Below are positions 7,001-14,684 of a stretch of 17,253 nt of DNA, piece after piece. Location: positions 1 to 17,253 of the forward strand of contig JALZUI010000138.1 in NCBI GenBank assembly GCA_023301545.1, given 5' to 3'. The stretch is from Akkermansiaceae bacterium. Lineage in GTDB: Bacteria > Verrucomicrobiota > Verrucomicrobiia > Verrucomicrobiales > Akkermansiaceae. Made by a program: the position numbers and the translations under genes. The notes below the pieces were generated by a model. That model made no database searches. It saw only the letters and a program-made list of their open reading frames with translations, and was not told where the DNA came from. Within the stretch, counting starts at the first letter, position 1. Each line of letters opens with the position of its first letter.

Positions 7001-9304
7001 CTAAAACGAAGCTTGCTCCGCTCCTAGGATCTGCACTTCTGTCTCCAGGATAATATCATGGTCATCCTTCGCCTTTTTCTGCGCTAGGGAGATCAGCGAC
7101 AACATATCCGTCGCGCTGCACTTCCCTTTATTGACAAAGAAATTAGCATGTACTTCTGAGATTTCGGCGTTTCCAATGCTTGTGCCTTTCAGCCCCATTT
7201 GATCGACCAACTTACCCGCTCCTAAATCTGGACGTGGGTTTTTAAAAATACAACCCGCACTCGCCGCCTTCGGCTGACTCGTATTTCGCTTATTGCGCGA
7301 TTCTAGCATCTTTTCCTGAATTTCCTCAGCAGGAGCAGGAACACCTTCAAAAACAACTTCTAGCGCAAAGTTATGGTCTAACTCGGGAACATTTCGGTAA
7401 TGTGCAACAATCTCGTTACGAGGCTTGGTGATAATTTTCCCAATTTCGTTTAGGACAGTCATCTCTACTACTTGGTCGAAGGTTTCTGTACCCATCGCAC
7501 CAGCATTCATGCGGAGGCTGCCTCCTACATTTCCAGGAATTCCTTCCATCCACTCAAACCCACCAATTCCAGCAGCTTGGGCCGCACTGGCTACCTTCTT
7601 AAAGCGAGCACCAACGCCACAGCGAATACGCTTATCGTCAAGTACCGTTACCGCGCCAAACTCTCCGCCAGCGGGGTGAATCACCGCGCCACGGATTCCG
7701 CCATCACGGACGAGGAGGTTAGAGCCTCGACCTACCACTCGGATCGACATGGCGCGCTCTTTGATGGTATTTACGATAGCTGCAAAAGCCTCAAAGGTGT
7801 GTGGTTCGAGCCAGTATTGCGCAGGCCCTCCAATCATCATTGTAGTATGACGGCGCATCGGCTCATAGAGGCACAAGTCCATTCCATCTACCGTAGGTAA
7901 ATAGCGTTCTATGTCTTCCAGTACTGCGAGATCATTAGCGATCTTATAACCGACCTCGTGAATATTTCCCGCGCCTAGAGTAATCAAAAGGTCTCCCTTC
8001 TGGAGCTTATTTCCAACTCTGTAATGGGCGCTTTTAACTTCTCCCACTACTTCAGCCTTCGGCCCACCTGCTTCCTTGATCGCATCTACAATCGTTTGCG
8101 CTGACACCCCTTCGATCGGGTCTTCACTAGCGGCATAAATATCGGTCACATAGACATAATCGGCGTGCTTGAAGGCTTCGCCAAATTCCTTCGCCAACAA
8201 CTGCGTACGGGAATAACGGTGGGGTTGAAAGGCCACAACTAGTCGCTTAGGCTCAAAGGCTCGCGCAGTTTTGAGCGTGGCCTCGACCTCGGTAGGGTGG
8301 TGTCCGTAATCATCTACAATACGGTAGTTCGGAGAGTAATACTTACTTTCAAAACGGCGCTTAGCTCCCGCGAAAGAGGCCATTGCGCCTCCTATAGACA
8401 TTGAGTCCGCTTCATGGAGGTCTGCCAGTGCGTAGGCCGCCAGAGCATTGAGTACATTATGTCGCCCAGGAACTCCTAGTTCGATTCGTCCCAGAGGCTT
8501 GCCATGTTTATTGACCGTAAAATAGGTCGCTCCATGGCCTTCTAATAAGTCAGTAGCAGTGAAATCAGCATTCTCCCACCCGTAAGAAATACCCTTACCG
8601 GTCGGGGCAACTAGCTTAGTTGCGTTTTCGTCCTCCGCGCAGTAAATAACCTTTCCAGAGGTATTAGAAACTAGGGTGGCAAAAACTTCCATTACATGCT
8701 CTAGATCACGGTAGAAATCGAGGTGCTCGGCCTCAATATTCAGAATGATTGAGTGCTTAGGCTTATAAAGGACAAGTGTCCCATCGGATTCGTCACCTTC
8801 CGCGACGAGCATGCTTCCTTCATCCCACCGTGCATTGGTACGAAGTACGGGAATCTCAGCTCCGACGTAATAGCTAGGGTTCAGATTTGCTCGGCGAAGG
8901 ACGTGAGCACTAAGTGCAGAAGTCGTAGTCTTGCCATGCGTACCAGCTACGACCACTCCATCCTTATTATGTAAAATCGCAGCCAAACATTCCGCACGGC
9001 GGAGAGTAGGAATTCCCTGCTCAGTCGCGGCCTTGCGCGCAGGGTTACTCTCGCGAATTGCGGAGGAATAAATCACATAATCACAACCTGCTACACACTC
9101 GGAAGTATGAGGACTAGAAAAACTAAGGCCCAGCCCGCGTAGTCGCTCTGTTTCCCGACTATTGACCCTATCTGAACCACTGACATCGTGCCCCATCTCA
9201 AGTAAAAGCTGCGCGAGGCCGCTCATCCCAGAGCCAGCCACCCCAATGAGGTGAATACGCAATGTTTTCTTCGGGTCTAAGAGAAGTTTAGTCAGGTTCT
9301 GCAT
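7001..9304 (-). CDS. murC-murB: Fused MurC-MurB: UDP-MurNAc-L-alanine ligase / UDP-GlcNAc-enolpyruvate reductase
   Basis: One unbroken 767-codon frame encodes two cytoplasmic peptidoglycan-precursor enzymes. Residues 1 to about 455 are MurC: GVAGSGMSG (21-29) binds UDP, GTHGKTTT (121-128) is the ATP loop, and DDYGHHPTEV (331-340) and FQPHRYSRT (359-367) are family signatures. Residues about 470-767 are MurB: VVGRGSNLLVRDGG (523-536) and GIPGNVGGSLRMNAGAMG (588-605) belong to the FAD domain. ASAGCIFKNP (681-690) holds the proton-donor position as Cys685 where E. coli has Ser; LETEVQILG lies near the end. MurB makes UDP-MurNAc and MurC adds L-alanine to it, so the two steps are consecutive although the domain order is reversed. 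Each half is about the length of the free enzyme. The gene begins four bases after the murG stop, ends in TAG, and has no Shine-Dalgarno sequence. Confidence 0.96.
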   Translation of the reverse strand: MQNLTKLLLDPKKTLRIHLIGVAGSGMSGLAQLLLEMGHDVSGSDRVNSRETERLRGLGLSFSSPHTSECVAGCDYVIYSSAIRESNPARKAATEQGIPTLRRAECLAAILHNKDGVVVAGTHGKTTTSALSAHVLRRANLNPSYYVGAEIPVLRTNARWDEGSMLVAEGDESDGTLVLYKPKHSIILNIEAEHLDFYRDLEHVMEVFATLVSNTSGKVIYCAEDENATKLVAPTGKGISYGWENADFTATDLLEGHGATYFTVNKHGKPLGRIELGVPGRHNVLNALAAYALADLHEADSMSIGGAMASFAGAKRRFESKYYSPNYRIVDDYGHHPTEVEATLKTARAFEPKRLVVAFQPHRYSRTQLLAKEFGEAFKHADYVYVTDIYAASEDPIEGVSAQTIVDAIKEAGGPKAEVVGEVKSAHYRVGNKLQKGDLLITLGAGNIHEVGYKIANDLAVLEDIERYLPTVDGMDLCLYEPMRRHTTMMIGGPAQYWLEPHTFEAFAAIVNTIKERAMSIRVVGRGSNLLVRDGGIRGAVIHPAGGEFGAVTVLDDKRIRCGVGARFKKVASAAQAAGIGGFEWMEGIPGNVGGSLRMNAGAMGTETFDQVVEMTVLNEIGKIITKPRNEIVAHYRNVPELDHNFALEVVFEGVPAPAEEIQEKMLESRNKRNTSQPKAASAGCIFKNPRPDLGAGKLVDQMGLKGTSIGNAEISEVHANFFVNKGKCSATDMLSLISLAQKKAKDDHDIILETEVQILGAEQASF

Positions 9305-9308
9305 GGGC

Positions 9309-10385
9309 TTAGGAAAGAGTGTTTTCGATCAAGTCACAAATCGCGCCTTCTGGATTTTGCGATAGGGCTTTGATGTTCTTGCTCAGCATTTCACACTGCG
9401 CTTTATCACTTAACAATGTAGAAATTAGTGATGCGAGCTTTTCTCCCGATAAATCGCGTTCTTGGTGAAGCAGTGCCGCTTCATGAGCAGTAAAGGCTTC
9501 TGCGTTCTTAGTCTGGTGATCATCGGCCGCTACTGGGTAGGGAACGAGAATAGAAGGCAGGCCTAAGTAAGAGAGCTCTGTCATACTAGAAGCCCCCGAG
9601 CGACAAACCACAACATCCGCCACCGCGTAGGCTGAGGGCATGTCATCACAAAAAGCCAGCGCCTTATGATTCGCCAGGCCCTCGGCTTCCTTAGAAACTC
9701 GCTCAAAATCAAATGAGCCTGCTACATGAAGAAACTGAACTGTCGCCGTTGACTTCTTAGCCGCCTCTACCACAAGCGAATTCAGCTTTTGCGCTCCTTG
9801 GCTACCGCCGAACACAAGCACGGTTTGATTCTTAGGGTCTAAGCCATATTTAGCCATCGCGGTCTCTCTTGCTGGCAAGGTTTTCATCTCGTCACGCAGT
9901 GGGGTTCCTACAACCTCGCAATCGGCATTTGGAAAAAAGGCCTTGGCTGGCTCCAGCCCCAAGAGGACCTTGTTCACGTATTTAGCAAGGAAACGGTTGG
10001 TCTTACCCGGAACCGCATTAGAATCATGGAGAAACGTTGGGACTCTAAGAGATTTCCCCGCAAACACAGGGCCAAAACAAGTAAAGCCACCCATTCCTAC
10101 AACTGCCTCAATTTTTTTCTCCTCGATCAATTTCTTAGAAAGGCTCGTAACTTGAAAGAGGCTCTTCAGGAACTTAATCATCGCCAGTGAGGCCGTAGCA
10201 GGCTTCGGGCGCGAAGGCTGTGTAATAAAGGTGTATTGCGAGTATTTTTTAGCCGCTTCCTTATCCACCGCCTTTTCAGAAATTACAAGGTAGGGCGTAT
10301 GGCCACGTTTTACTAATTCTTCTGCCAACGCAATTCCTGGAAACAAATGCCCCCCGGTTCCTCCACATGCAATTAATACGTTCAT
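9309..10385 (-). CDS. murG: MurG: UDP-GlcNAc transferase to undecaprenyl-PP-MurNAc-pentapeptide
   Basis: MurG adds GlcNAc to lipid I to make lipid II on the inner face of the cytoplasmic membrane. The 358-residue length is normal. The family's glycine loops are present: GGTGGHLFPG (8-17), VVGMGG (95-100) and FGGSQGA (192-198). HDSNAVPG (120-127) is the usual HEQNAVPG with Glu to Asp. The donor-sugar site is CRSGASSMTE (261-270) followed by PYPVAADDHQ (about 283-292). It is first in a minus-strand unit followed after four bases by the murC-murB fusion, the order found in many division and cell-wall clusters, but ftsW is absent upstream. The ATG at 10385 sits two bases after an out-of-frame ATG; upstream AAGAGAT is at best a weak ribosome-binding site. 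Confidence 0.97.
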   Translation of the reverse strand: MNVLIACGGTGGHLFPGIALAEELVKRGHTPYLVISEKAVDKEAAKKYSQYTFITQPSRPKPATASLAMIKFLKSLFQVTSLSKKLIEEKKIEAVVGMGGFTCFGPVFAGKSLRVPTFLHDSNAVPGKTNRFLAKYVNKVLLGLEPAKAFFPNADCEVVGTPLRDEMKTLPARETAMAKYGLDPKNQTVLVFGGSQGAQKLNSLVVEAAKKSTATVQFLHVAGSFDFERVSKEAEGLANHKALAFCDDMPSAYAVADVVVCRSGASSMTELSYLGLPSILVPYPVAADDHQTKNAEAFTAHEAALLHQERDLSGEKLASLISTLLSDKAQCEMLSKNIKALSQNPEGAICDLIENTLS

Positions 10386-10542
10386 TGCATTGAAATATCT
10401 CTTTTTACCAAATTATCAAGTACTTAAGTTTACTAAACTACTTTACGTTCATTACTACCAATAATAGCAAAGGCCTATTCCTCATAATTTTTGCGTTTTT
10501 ATGATTGCTATTGAGACGAATTCTCAATAGAAAGCTTTCCTC
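10386..10542. promoter_or_regulatory. Divergent murG / metal-uptake promoter region
   Basis: This 157-bp AT-rich gap must drive murG leftward and the metal operon rightward. For murG, GATAAT (minus strand, 10417-10412) is a fair -10, with no good -35. For the metal operon, TATGAT (10500-10505) is a fair -10 that would start transcription at about 10512, inside the 23-bp dyad. A second small palindrome, AGTTTA-C-TAAACT, lies at 10427-10439. Assignments are by eye. Confidence 0.4.
10508..10530. promoter_or_regulatory. Candidate Fur-family operator upstream of the metal operon
   Basis: A perfect inverted repeat with 9-bp arms, CTATTGAGA and TCTCAATAG, is separated by CGAAT and ends 12 bp before the start codon of the TroA-like gene. 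Its core fits the 7-1-7 Fur-family pattern TGAGAAT-n-ATTCTCA except at two spacer-side positions of the left half. It overlaps the expected transcription start, a position suited to repression by Fur, Mur or Zur when metal is plentiful. No regulator gene is in the window, so the cognate protein is unknown. Confidence 0.6.
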
Positions 10543-11526
10543 ATGAAATATCAACTCTCTCTTCTCTGGCTTATTTTAGCCTTTTTGGTCTCCTGCTCAG
10601 AGCAAAACGGATCGGACGACACAGGGGCTAAATCTCTCCCTGAAAACTACACCATCATAACCACTTGCACCATGGTAACTGATGTCGTCAAAAACATTGC
10701 AGGCGATAAGGCGCAGGTCCTAGGCCTCATGAAAGAAGGGGTAGATCCGCACCTCTACAAGCCTACACGTGACGATCTAGTCACTCTCTCTAAAGGTGAT
10801 GTCATTTTTTACTCAGGTCTTATGCTAGAAGGCCGTATGGCTGATTCGTTCGCCAAGATGGGGCGCGAAGGAGTCCCTTGCTACGCCGTTACCGAACTTC
10901 TCGATGACAAATACCTTTTAGAGCCTGATGATTTCGACGGACACTGGGATCCACACGTATGGAATGACGTCCAAGCCTGGAAAAGTGCGGCCGAAAAAGT
11001 AGGCGAGGCTCTCTCCGAGCTCGACCCTAAAAACGCCAGCGCGTACGCCGCTAACGCCCGAGCTTACTCCGAGAAACTCACCAAGCTCGACGACTACGCT
11101 AAGAAGTCGATCGCTACCATTCCAGAACAGTCTCGTGTTCTCATCACTGCCCATGACGCCTTCAACTACTTTGCACGTGCCTACGACATCAAGGTCATGG
11201 CCGCACAAGGAGTTACCACGGAGTCAGAAGCCGCAATTTCCGACATCCAAAATATCGTAGACTACATCGTAGCGAACGACATCCGCGCCATCTTTGTAGA
11301 AAACATTACTACCGATCGTAACCTCCAAGCCATTATCGAAGGAGCTAAGGCTAAAGGTCACGAGGTCTCTATCGGAGGAGAACTCTTCTCCGACGCCACT
11401 GGCCCTGCTGGCAGCTACGAAGGAACCTACATCGGAATGGTTGACCATAACGTCACCCTCATCACCCGTAAGCTGGGCGGAGAAGCCCCTGAAAAAGGCC
11501 TCAATTCACAGCTTTCAGGTCACTAA
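10543..11526 (+). CDS. troA: TroA/ZnuA-type metal-binding lipoprotein of an Mn/Zn/Fe ABC transporter
   Basis: The protein captures divalent metal (Mn, Zn or Fe) in the periplasm and passes it to the permeases encoded downstream. It has a clear lipoprotein signal (hydrophobic 6-16, lipobox LVSC, Cys18) and 327 residues, normal for cluster A-I binding proteins. The expected metal ligands are visible: His70 in VDPHLY, His138 in DPHVW, His204 in TAHDAFNYF and Asp284 in GGELFSDATG. The three-His, one-Asp set and the wording of the last two motifs match TroA of Treponema rather than the Glu-containing PsaA/MntC type. There is no His-rich loop of the kind common in ZnuA, which slightly favours Mn over Zn. 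It opens a four-gene operon (next gene after nine bases) and follows a Fur-like dyad. No Shine-Dalgarno sequence is seen; the leader is pyrimidine-rich. Confidence 0.95.
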   Translation: MKYQLSLLWLILAFLVSCSEQNGSDDTGAKSLPENYTIITTCTMVTDVVKNIAGDKAQVLGLMKEGVDPHLYKPTRDDLVTLSKGDVIFYSGLMLEGRMADSFAKMGREGVPCYAVTELLDDKYLLEPDDFDGHWDPHVWNDVQAWKSAAEKVGEALSELDPKNASAYAANARAYSEKLTKLDDYAKKSIATIPEQSRVLITAHDAFNYFARAYDIKVMAAQGVTTESEAAISDIQNIVDYIVANDIRAIFVENITTDRNLQAIIEGAKAKGHEVSIGGELFSDATGPAGSYEGTYIGMVDHNVTLITRKLGGEAPEKGLNSQLSGH

Positions 11527-11535
11527 TTCGACCCC

Positions 11536-12306
11536 ATGAACATCCCCGCTCTCGAAGCCCACCACCTCACCGTCTGCTACGATAAGAAGCCCGCAGTGTG
11601 GGAGGCTAGCCTGGAAATCCCACAAGGCTCCCTCTCGGCCATCATCGGCCCTAATGGAGCGGGAAAATCCACATTTCTAAAGTCCGTACTAGGTATCATT
11701 CCGCGTAGTTCAGGCTCGGTCTCCTTCTTTGGCGAGCCCTATAAAAAGGTCAAGCAACGGGTCGCCTACGTCCCCCAGCGGGAGAGCGTCGATTGGGACT
11801 ACCCCATTTCTGCCCGCGAGGTCGTCCTAATGGGACTCTACAAGACCATCGGGCTTTTTCGCCGCAAGACTAAGGATCATATCATCCAAGCAGAAAGCGC
11901 CCTCGATCGGGTCGGGATGCTGGACTACGCTGATCGCCAAATCGGAGAACTCTCTGGCGGACAACAGCAACGCGTATTTCTTGCTCGTGCACTGGTGCAA
12001 AAAGCTGACCTCTACATGATGGACGAGCCCTTTGCTGGTATCGATGCTACTACCGAAAAGGTCATTTTGGAACTCATGCAAAACCTCAAGGCCGGTGGAT
12101 CCACCATTCTCTGTGTGCACCATGATTTACCTACCGTTGCCGACTACTTTGACCACCTCAGCCTCTTTAACCTTCATGTTGTAGCCAGCGGCCCCTTAGA
12201 CGAAGTCTTTACTAAGGAGCAGCTCATGAAGTGCTATGGCGGGCGCTTAGAACTCCTCACTAAGTTGACCGAATCTCTCGGCCGACTAGAGGCGCTCAAA
12301 GCCTAA
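11536..12306 (+). CDS. troB: Metal ABC transporter ATP-binding protein (TroB/MntB type)
   Basis: This is the cytoplasmic ATPase that powers metal uptake. All ABC motifs are intact in 256 residues: Walker A GPNGAGKS (38-45), Q-loop Gln81 in YVPQRE, signature LSGGQ (139-143), Walker B DLYMMDEP (158-165) and the H-loop His in ILCVHHD (195-196). The segment QRESVDWDYPISA after the Q-loop is characteristic of the Mn/Zn/Fe subfamily. It follows the binding-protein gene by nine bases and precedes the first permease by 16, so it belongs to the same transcript. The start at 11536 (MNIPALEAHHLTV) puts the first beta strand at the expected place. Confidence 0.96.
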   Translation: MNIPALEAHHLTVCYDKKPAVWEASLEIPQGSLSAIIGPNGAGKSTFLKSVLGIIPRSSGSVSFFGEPYKKVKQRVAYVPQRESVDWDYPISAREVVLMGLYKTIGLFRRKTKDHIIQAESALDRVGMLDYADRQIGELSGGQQQRVFLARALVQKADLYMMDEPFAGIDATTEKVILELMQNLKAGGSTILCVHHDLPTVADYFDHLSLFNLHVVASGPLDEVFTKEQLMKCYGGRLELLTKLTESLGRLEALKA

Positions 12307-12322
12307 TTTACCATCCGTCCTC

Positions 12323-13678
12323 ATGCCTCTCGCCCTTACATTTGCAGACCTCATTCCCGCACACAACCTGCGGGTGGTCTATATGGGTGTAATTTCACTA
12401 GGGGTCGCGGCTGGACTATTGGGCTGTTTCCTCCTCTTTCGCAAACGCTCACTCCTCAGTGATACCGTGGGCCACGCTACCCTCCCTGGAGTCGCAGGTG
12501 GGTTTTTGGTCTCCGCCATGTTAAGCGATTTTGCGGGCAAAAATTTCCTCGCCCTCTTCGTCGGCTCCCTGATCTTCGGTTGGCTCTCTGTACAAGCCGT
12601 TCAGTTTATGGTACGCCATACCAAGCTTAAACAAGACGCGGCCCTCGCCATCTCCCTAACCTCCTTTTACGGCTTAGGGGTAGTCCTCCTCTCGGTTGTT
12701 CAAACCTCAGGCCTCCCAGATGCCTCGGGGTTAGAATATTACCTCTACGGCATGGTCGCCTCCATGGTTCAGCAAGAGGCGTGGGTTCTCTTCGCCACCG
12801 CCACTATCGCCAGTACTCTCACCGCTATTTTTCTAAAGGAACTCAACGCCTTATGCTTTGATGAAGCCTATGTCCAGACTCAGGGACTCCCTCATCGCTG
12901 GCTAGATCAGGCCCTCATGACCGCCTCTCTCGTCGTCGCGATTGTCGGGCTCCAAACGGTCGGCCTCCTCCTTATTATGGCCCTCTTTATCATTCCGCCT
13001 GCCTCCGCGCGACTCTGGACTAGCGATCTCAAGGCCACCCTCATCATCTCCGCCTCTATCGGAGCAGCTGGTGCCTTTGTCGGAGCACTATTTAGCGCCA
13101 ATATTGACCACCTACCCGCTGGAGCCTCCATTATCCTCGCCACCGCCAGCCTCTTCATCGTGAGCCTCCTCTTTGGCTCGCGGAAAGGAGTCATCACCCG
13201 CCACCTGCAGTACTACGCCATCGAGCAACGCCTGGCACAAAACCAGTTTCTCCGCGCCGTCTTCGATAGCCTAGAAGCCCAGCAACAAGTACGCCTCTTT
13301 GTCGGTCATAAATTCTCTCGTGGTCTTGCCCTCACCGAATTCGATATCACGACCACCCTAGCCAAGCGAAACTGGCCACCTCAAAAGCGCGTTCACATCG
13401 CCAAAAGGCTCACCGCCCAAGGCTCCCTCAAACTCACCGCAGGAGGACGAGCGATCTTGACCGAAAAGGGACTCGACCGAGCCATCGAAACCGCAAAAAC
13501 CCACCGCCTTACCGAGCTCTACCTCATCAACCACGCCGAAATCGCTCAGAAAAACGTGCACCAATTTGTAGAACGGATCGAAGAAATCACCACCCCTGAA
13601 ATCGCCAACGACCTCCGCGGAATGTTTAAGCGTAAGCTCCAAGCCGACCTCATCCCCATCGAACCCCACGAAAGATAA
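12323..13678 (+). CDS. troC: Metal ABC permease fused to a DtxR/MntR-like metal-sensing domain
   Basis: Residues 1 to about 288 are an ordinary ABC-3 family permease: seven to nine hydrophobic helices, the early motif SDTVGHATLPGV (46-57) and the late QTVGLLLIMALFIIPPASAR (211-230). Free permeases of this kind stop near 280-300 residues, but this one continues to 451. The extra part (about 300-451) reads as a winged helix (about 310-382, ending LTAGGRAILTEKGLDRAIE). It is followed by AKTHRLTELYL...VHQFVERIEEI (391-422), which lines up by eye with the DtxR/MntR metal-binding and dimerisation helices. Likely ligand equivalents of DtxR His79, Glu83, His98 and Glu105 are His394, Glu398, His413 and Glu420; Glu417 and Glu421 replace Cys102 and His106. 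I infer a cytoplasmic metal sensor attached to the pore, perhaps for feedback inhibition. The stop overlaps the next start (TAATG). Confidence 0.9.
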   Translation: MPLALTFADLIPAHNLRVVYMGVISLGVAAGLLGCFLLFRKRSLLSDTVGHATLPGVAGGFLVSAMLSDFAGKNFLALFVGSLIFGWLSVQAVQFMVRHTKLKQDAALAISLTSFYGLGVVLLSVVQTSGLPDASGLEYYLYGMVASMVQQEAWVLFATATIASTLTAIFLKELNALCFDEAYVQTQGLPHRWLDQALMTASLVVAIVGLQTVGLLLIMALFIIPPASARLWTSDLKATLIISASIGAAGAFVGALFSANIDHLPAGASIILATASLFIVSLLFGSRKGVITRHLQYYAIEQRLAQNQFLRAVFDSLEAQQQVRLFVGHKFSRGLALTEFDITTTLAKRNWPPQKRVHIAKRLTAQGSLKLTAGGRAILTEKGLDRAIETAKTHRLTELYLINHAEIAQKNVHQFVERIEEITTPEIANDLRGMFKRKLQADLIPIEPHER

Positions 13679-14568
13679 TGACCTGGCTCCCCTTAGACTC
13701 CTGGATTGTCGCCACCTCAGCCCTCGTCGCCATCGCTTGCGTGCTCCCGGGGTGCTTTCTCTTCCTCAGCCGCCAAAGCATGATGAGCCACGGCATCTCC
13801 CACGCCGTACTCCCAGGCATAGTCATCGGACACCTCGTCACAGGTGAGGTCAACACCCCCGCCCTCTTTATTGGAGCCATCCTAGCGGGCATCGCCTGCG
13901 CCGTCCTCACTCGCTTCTTACAGCGCCTCAGCGGAGTAGAAGAAGGCGCCGCCCTAGGCATCTCCTTCACCACCCTCTTTGCCCTCGGCTTAGTCATGCA
14001 GCGCCTCTTTGCTGACAATGTCCACATCGAGCCTAATCACATCCTCATGGGCAACCTCGAGGTCGCCGTCTTTTCCAGCCTCAGCCCCGAAAGCCCCGTT
14101 CCGCAAACCTTCTGGAAAGCCAGTGTCGCCGTTATTCTTAACCTCGTCTTCATCGTCGCCTTTTTCCGCGAACTCACCATTTCCACCTTTGACCCTAACC
14201 ACGGGGACAGCGTCGAATCCCGCCCACGGCTCATGTACTACCTCCTCATGACCCTCAGCGCCATCACCTGTGTAGTCGCATTCGAAGCCGTCGGCAGTAT
14301 CCTAGTCGTTGCCATGATCATCATGCCTCCAGCCATTGCTAGCTTCTTCACCAAAAGCCTCAAGCACCTCATCCTCCTCTCCATTATAATTGCCGTTTTC
14401 GGCTGTTTCCTAGGCCACCTCCTCAGCATCACCACCTTTGGCCCCCTCTTCGCCACCCTCTTCCAGCTCACCGAGACCAGCTCCACCAACACCGCCGCAG
14501 GAATCACCATCGTCCTCAGCGCTTTCCTAGCCCTAGCCTTCCTCTGGCAAAAGCTCCGCAAGGCTTAA
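13678..14568 (+). CDS. troD: Second metal ABC permease, without extension
   Basis: This 296-residue ABC-3 family permease has the same motifs as its neighbour: SRQSMMSHGISHAVLPGIV (about 35-53) and VAFEAVGSILVVAMIIMPP (about 199-217), with seven to nine membrane helices. It has normal length and lacks the sensor-like C-terminal domain, so the transporter is probably a heterodimer in which only one subunit carries the sensor. Two permeases of this kind also occur in TroCD of Treponema. Its ATG shares one base with the stop of the preceding gene (TAATG), which indicates translational coupling. The coding strand is strikingly rich in C (CTC, GCC, ATC and ACC codons), more than the mur genes. It is the last gene of the operon; no canonical terminator follows. 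Confidence 0.94.
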   Translation: MTWLPLDSWIVATSALVAIACVLPGCFLFLSRQSMMSHGISHAVLPGIVIGHLVTGEVNTPALFIGAILAGIACAVLTRFLQRLSGVEEGAALGISFTTLFALGLVMQRLFADNVHIEPNHILMGNLEVAVFSSLSPESPVPQTFWKASVAVILNLVFIVAFFRELTISTFDPNHGDSVESRPRLMYYLLMTLSAITCVVAFEAVGSILVVAMIIMPPAIASFFTKSLKHLILLSIIIAVFGCFLGHLLSITTFGPLFATLFQLTETSSTNTAAGITIVLSAFLALAFLWQKLRKA

Positions 14569-14684
14569 TATATTTTACATCAAGAACCGCCGATATTCAT
14601 CGACACCTTCAGGCGGTGCCTGAAACAGAGAAAGTCTACTTCGCAATAAAGGGGGCCTCCCGACACAAGGCGATACCGTTAAAA
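14569..14684. other. Intergenic region after the metal operon, with overlapping hairpins
   Basis: The operon on the plus strand and the decayed gene on the minus strand converge here. A short dyad, TTCAGGC-ggt-GCCTGAA (14608-14624), overlaps an alternative stem, ACCGCC (14586-14591) with GGCGGT (14612-14617). Neither is followed by a T-run on either strand, so I do not call a factor-independent terminator, though the stems may still act as transcript ends. The remaining sequence shows nothing I can support. Confidence 0.35.
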
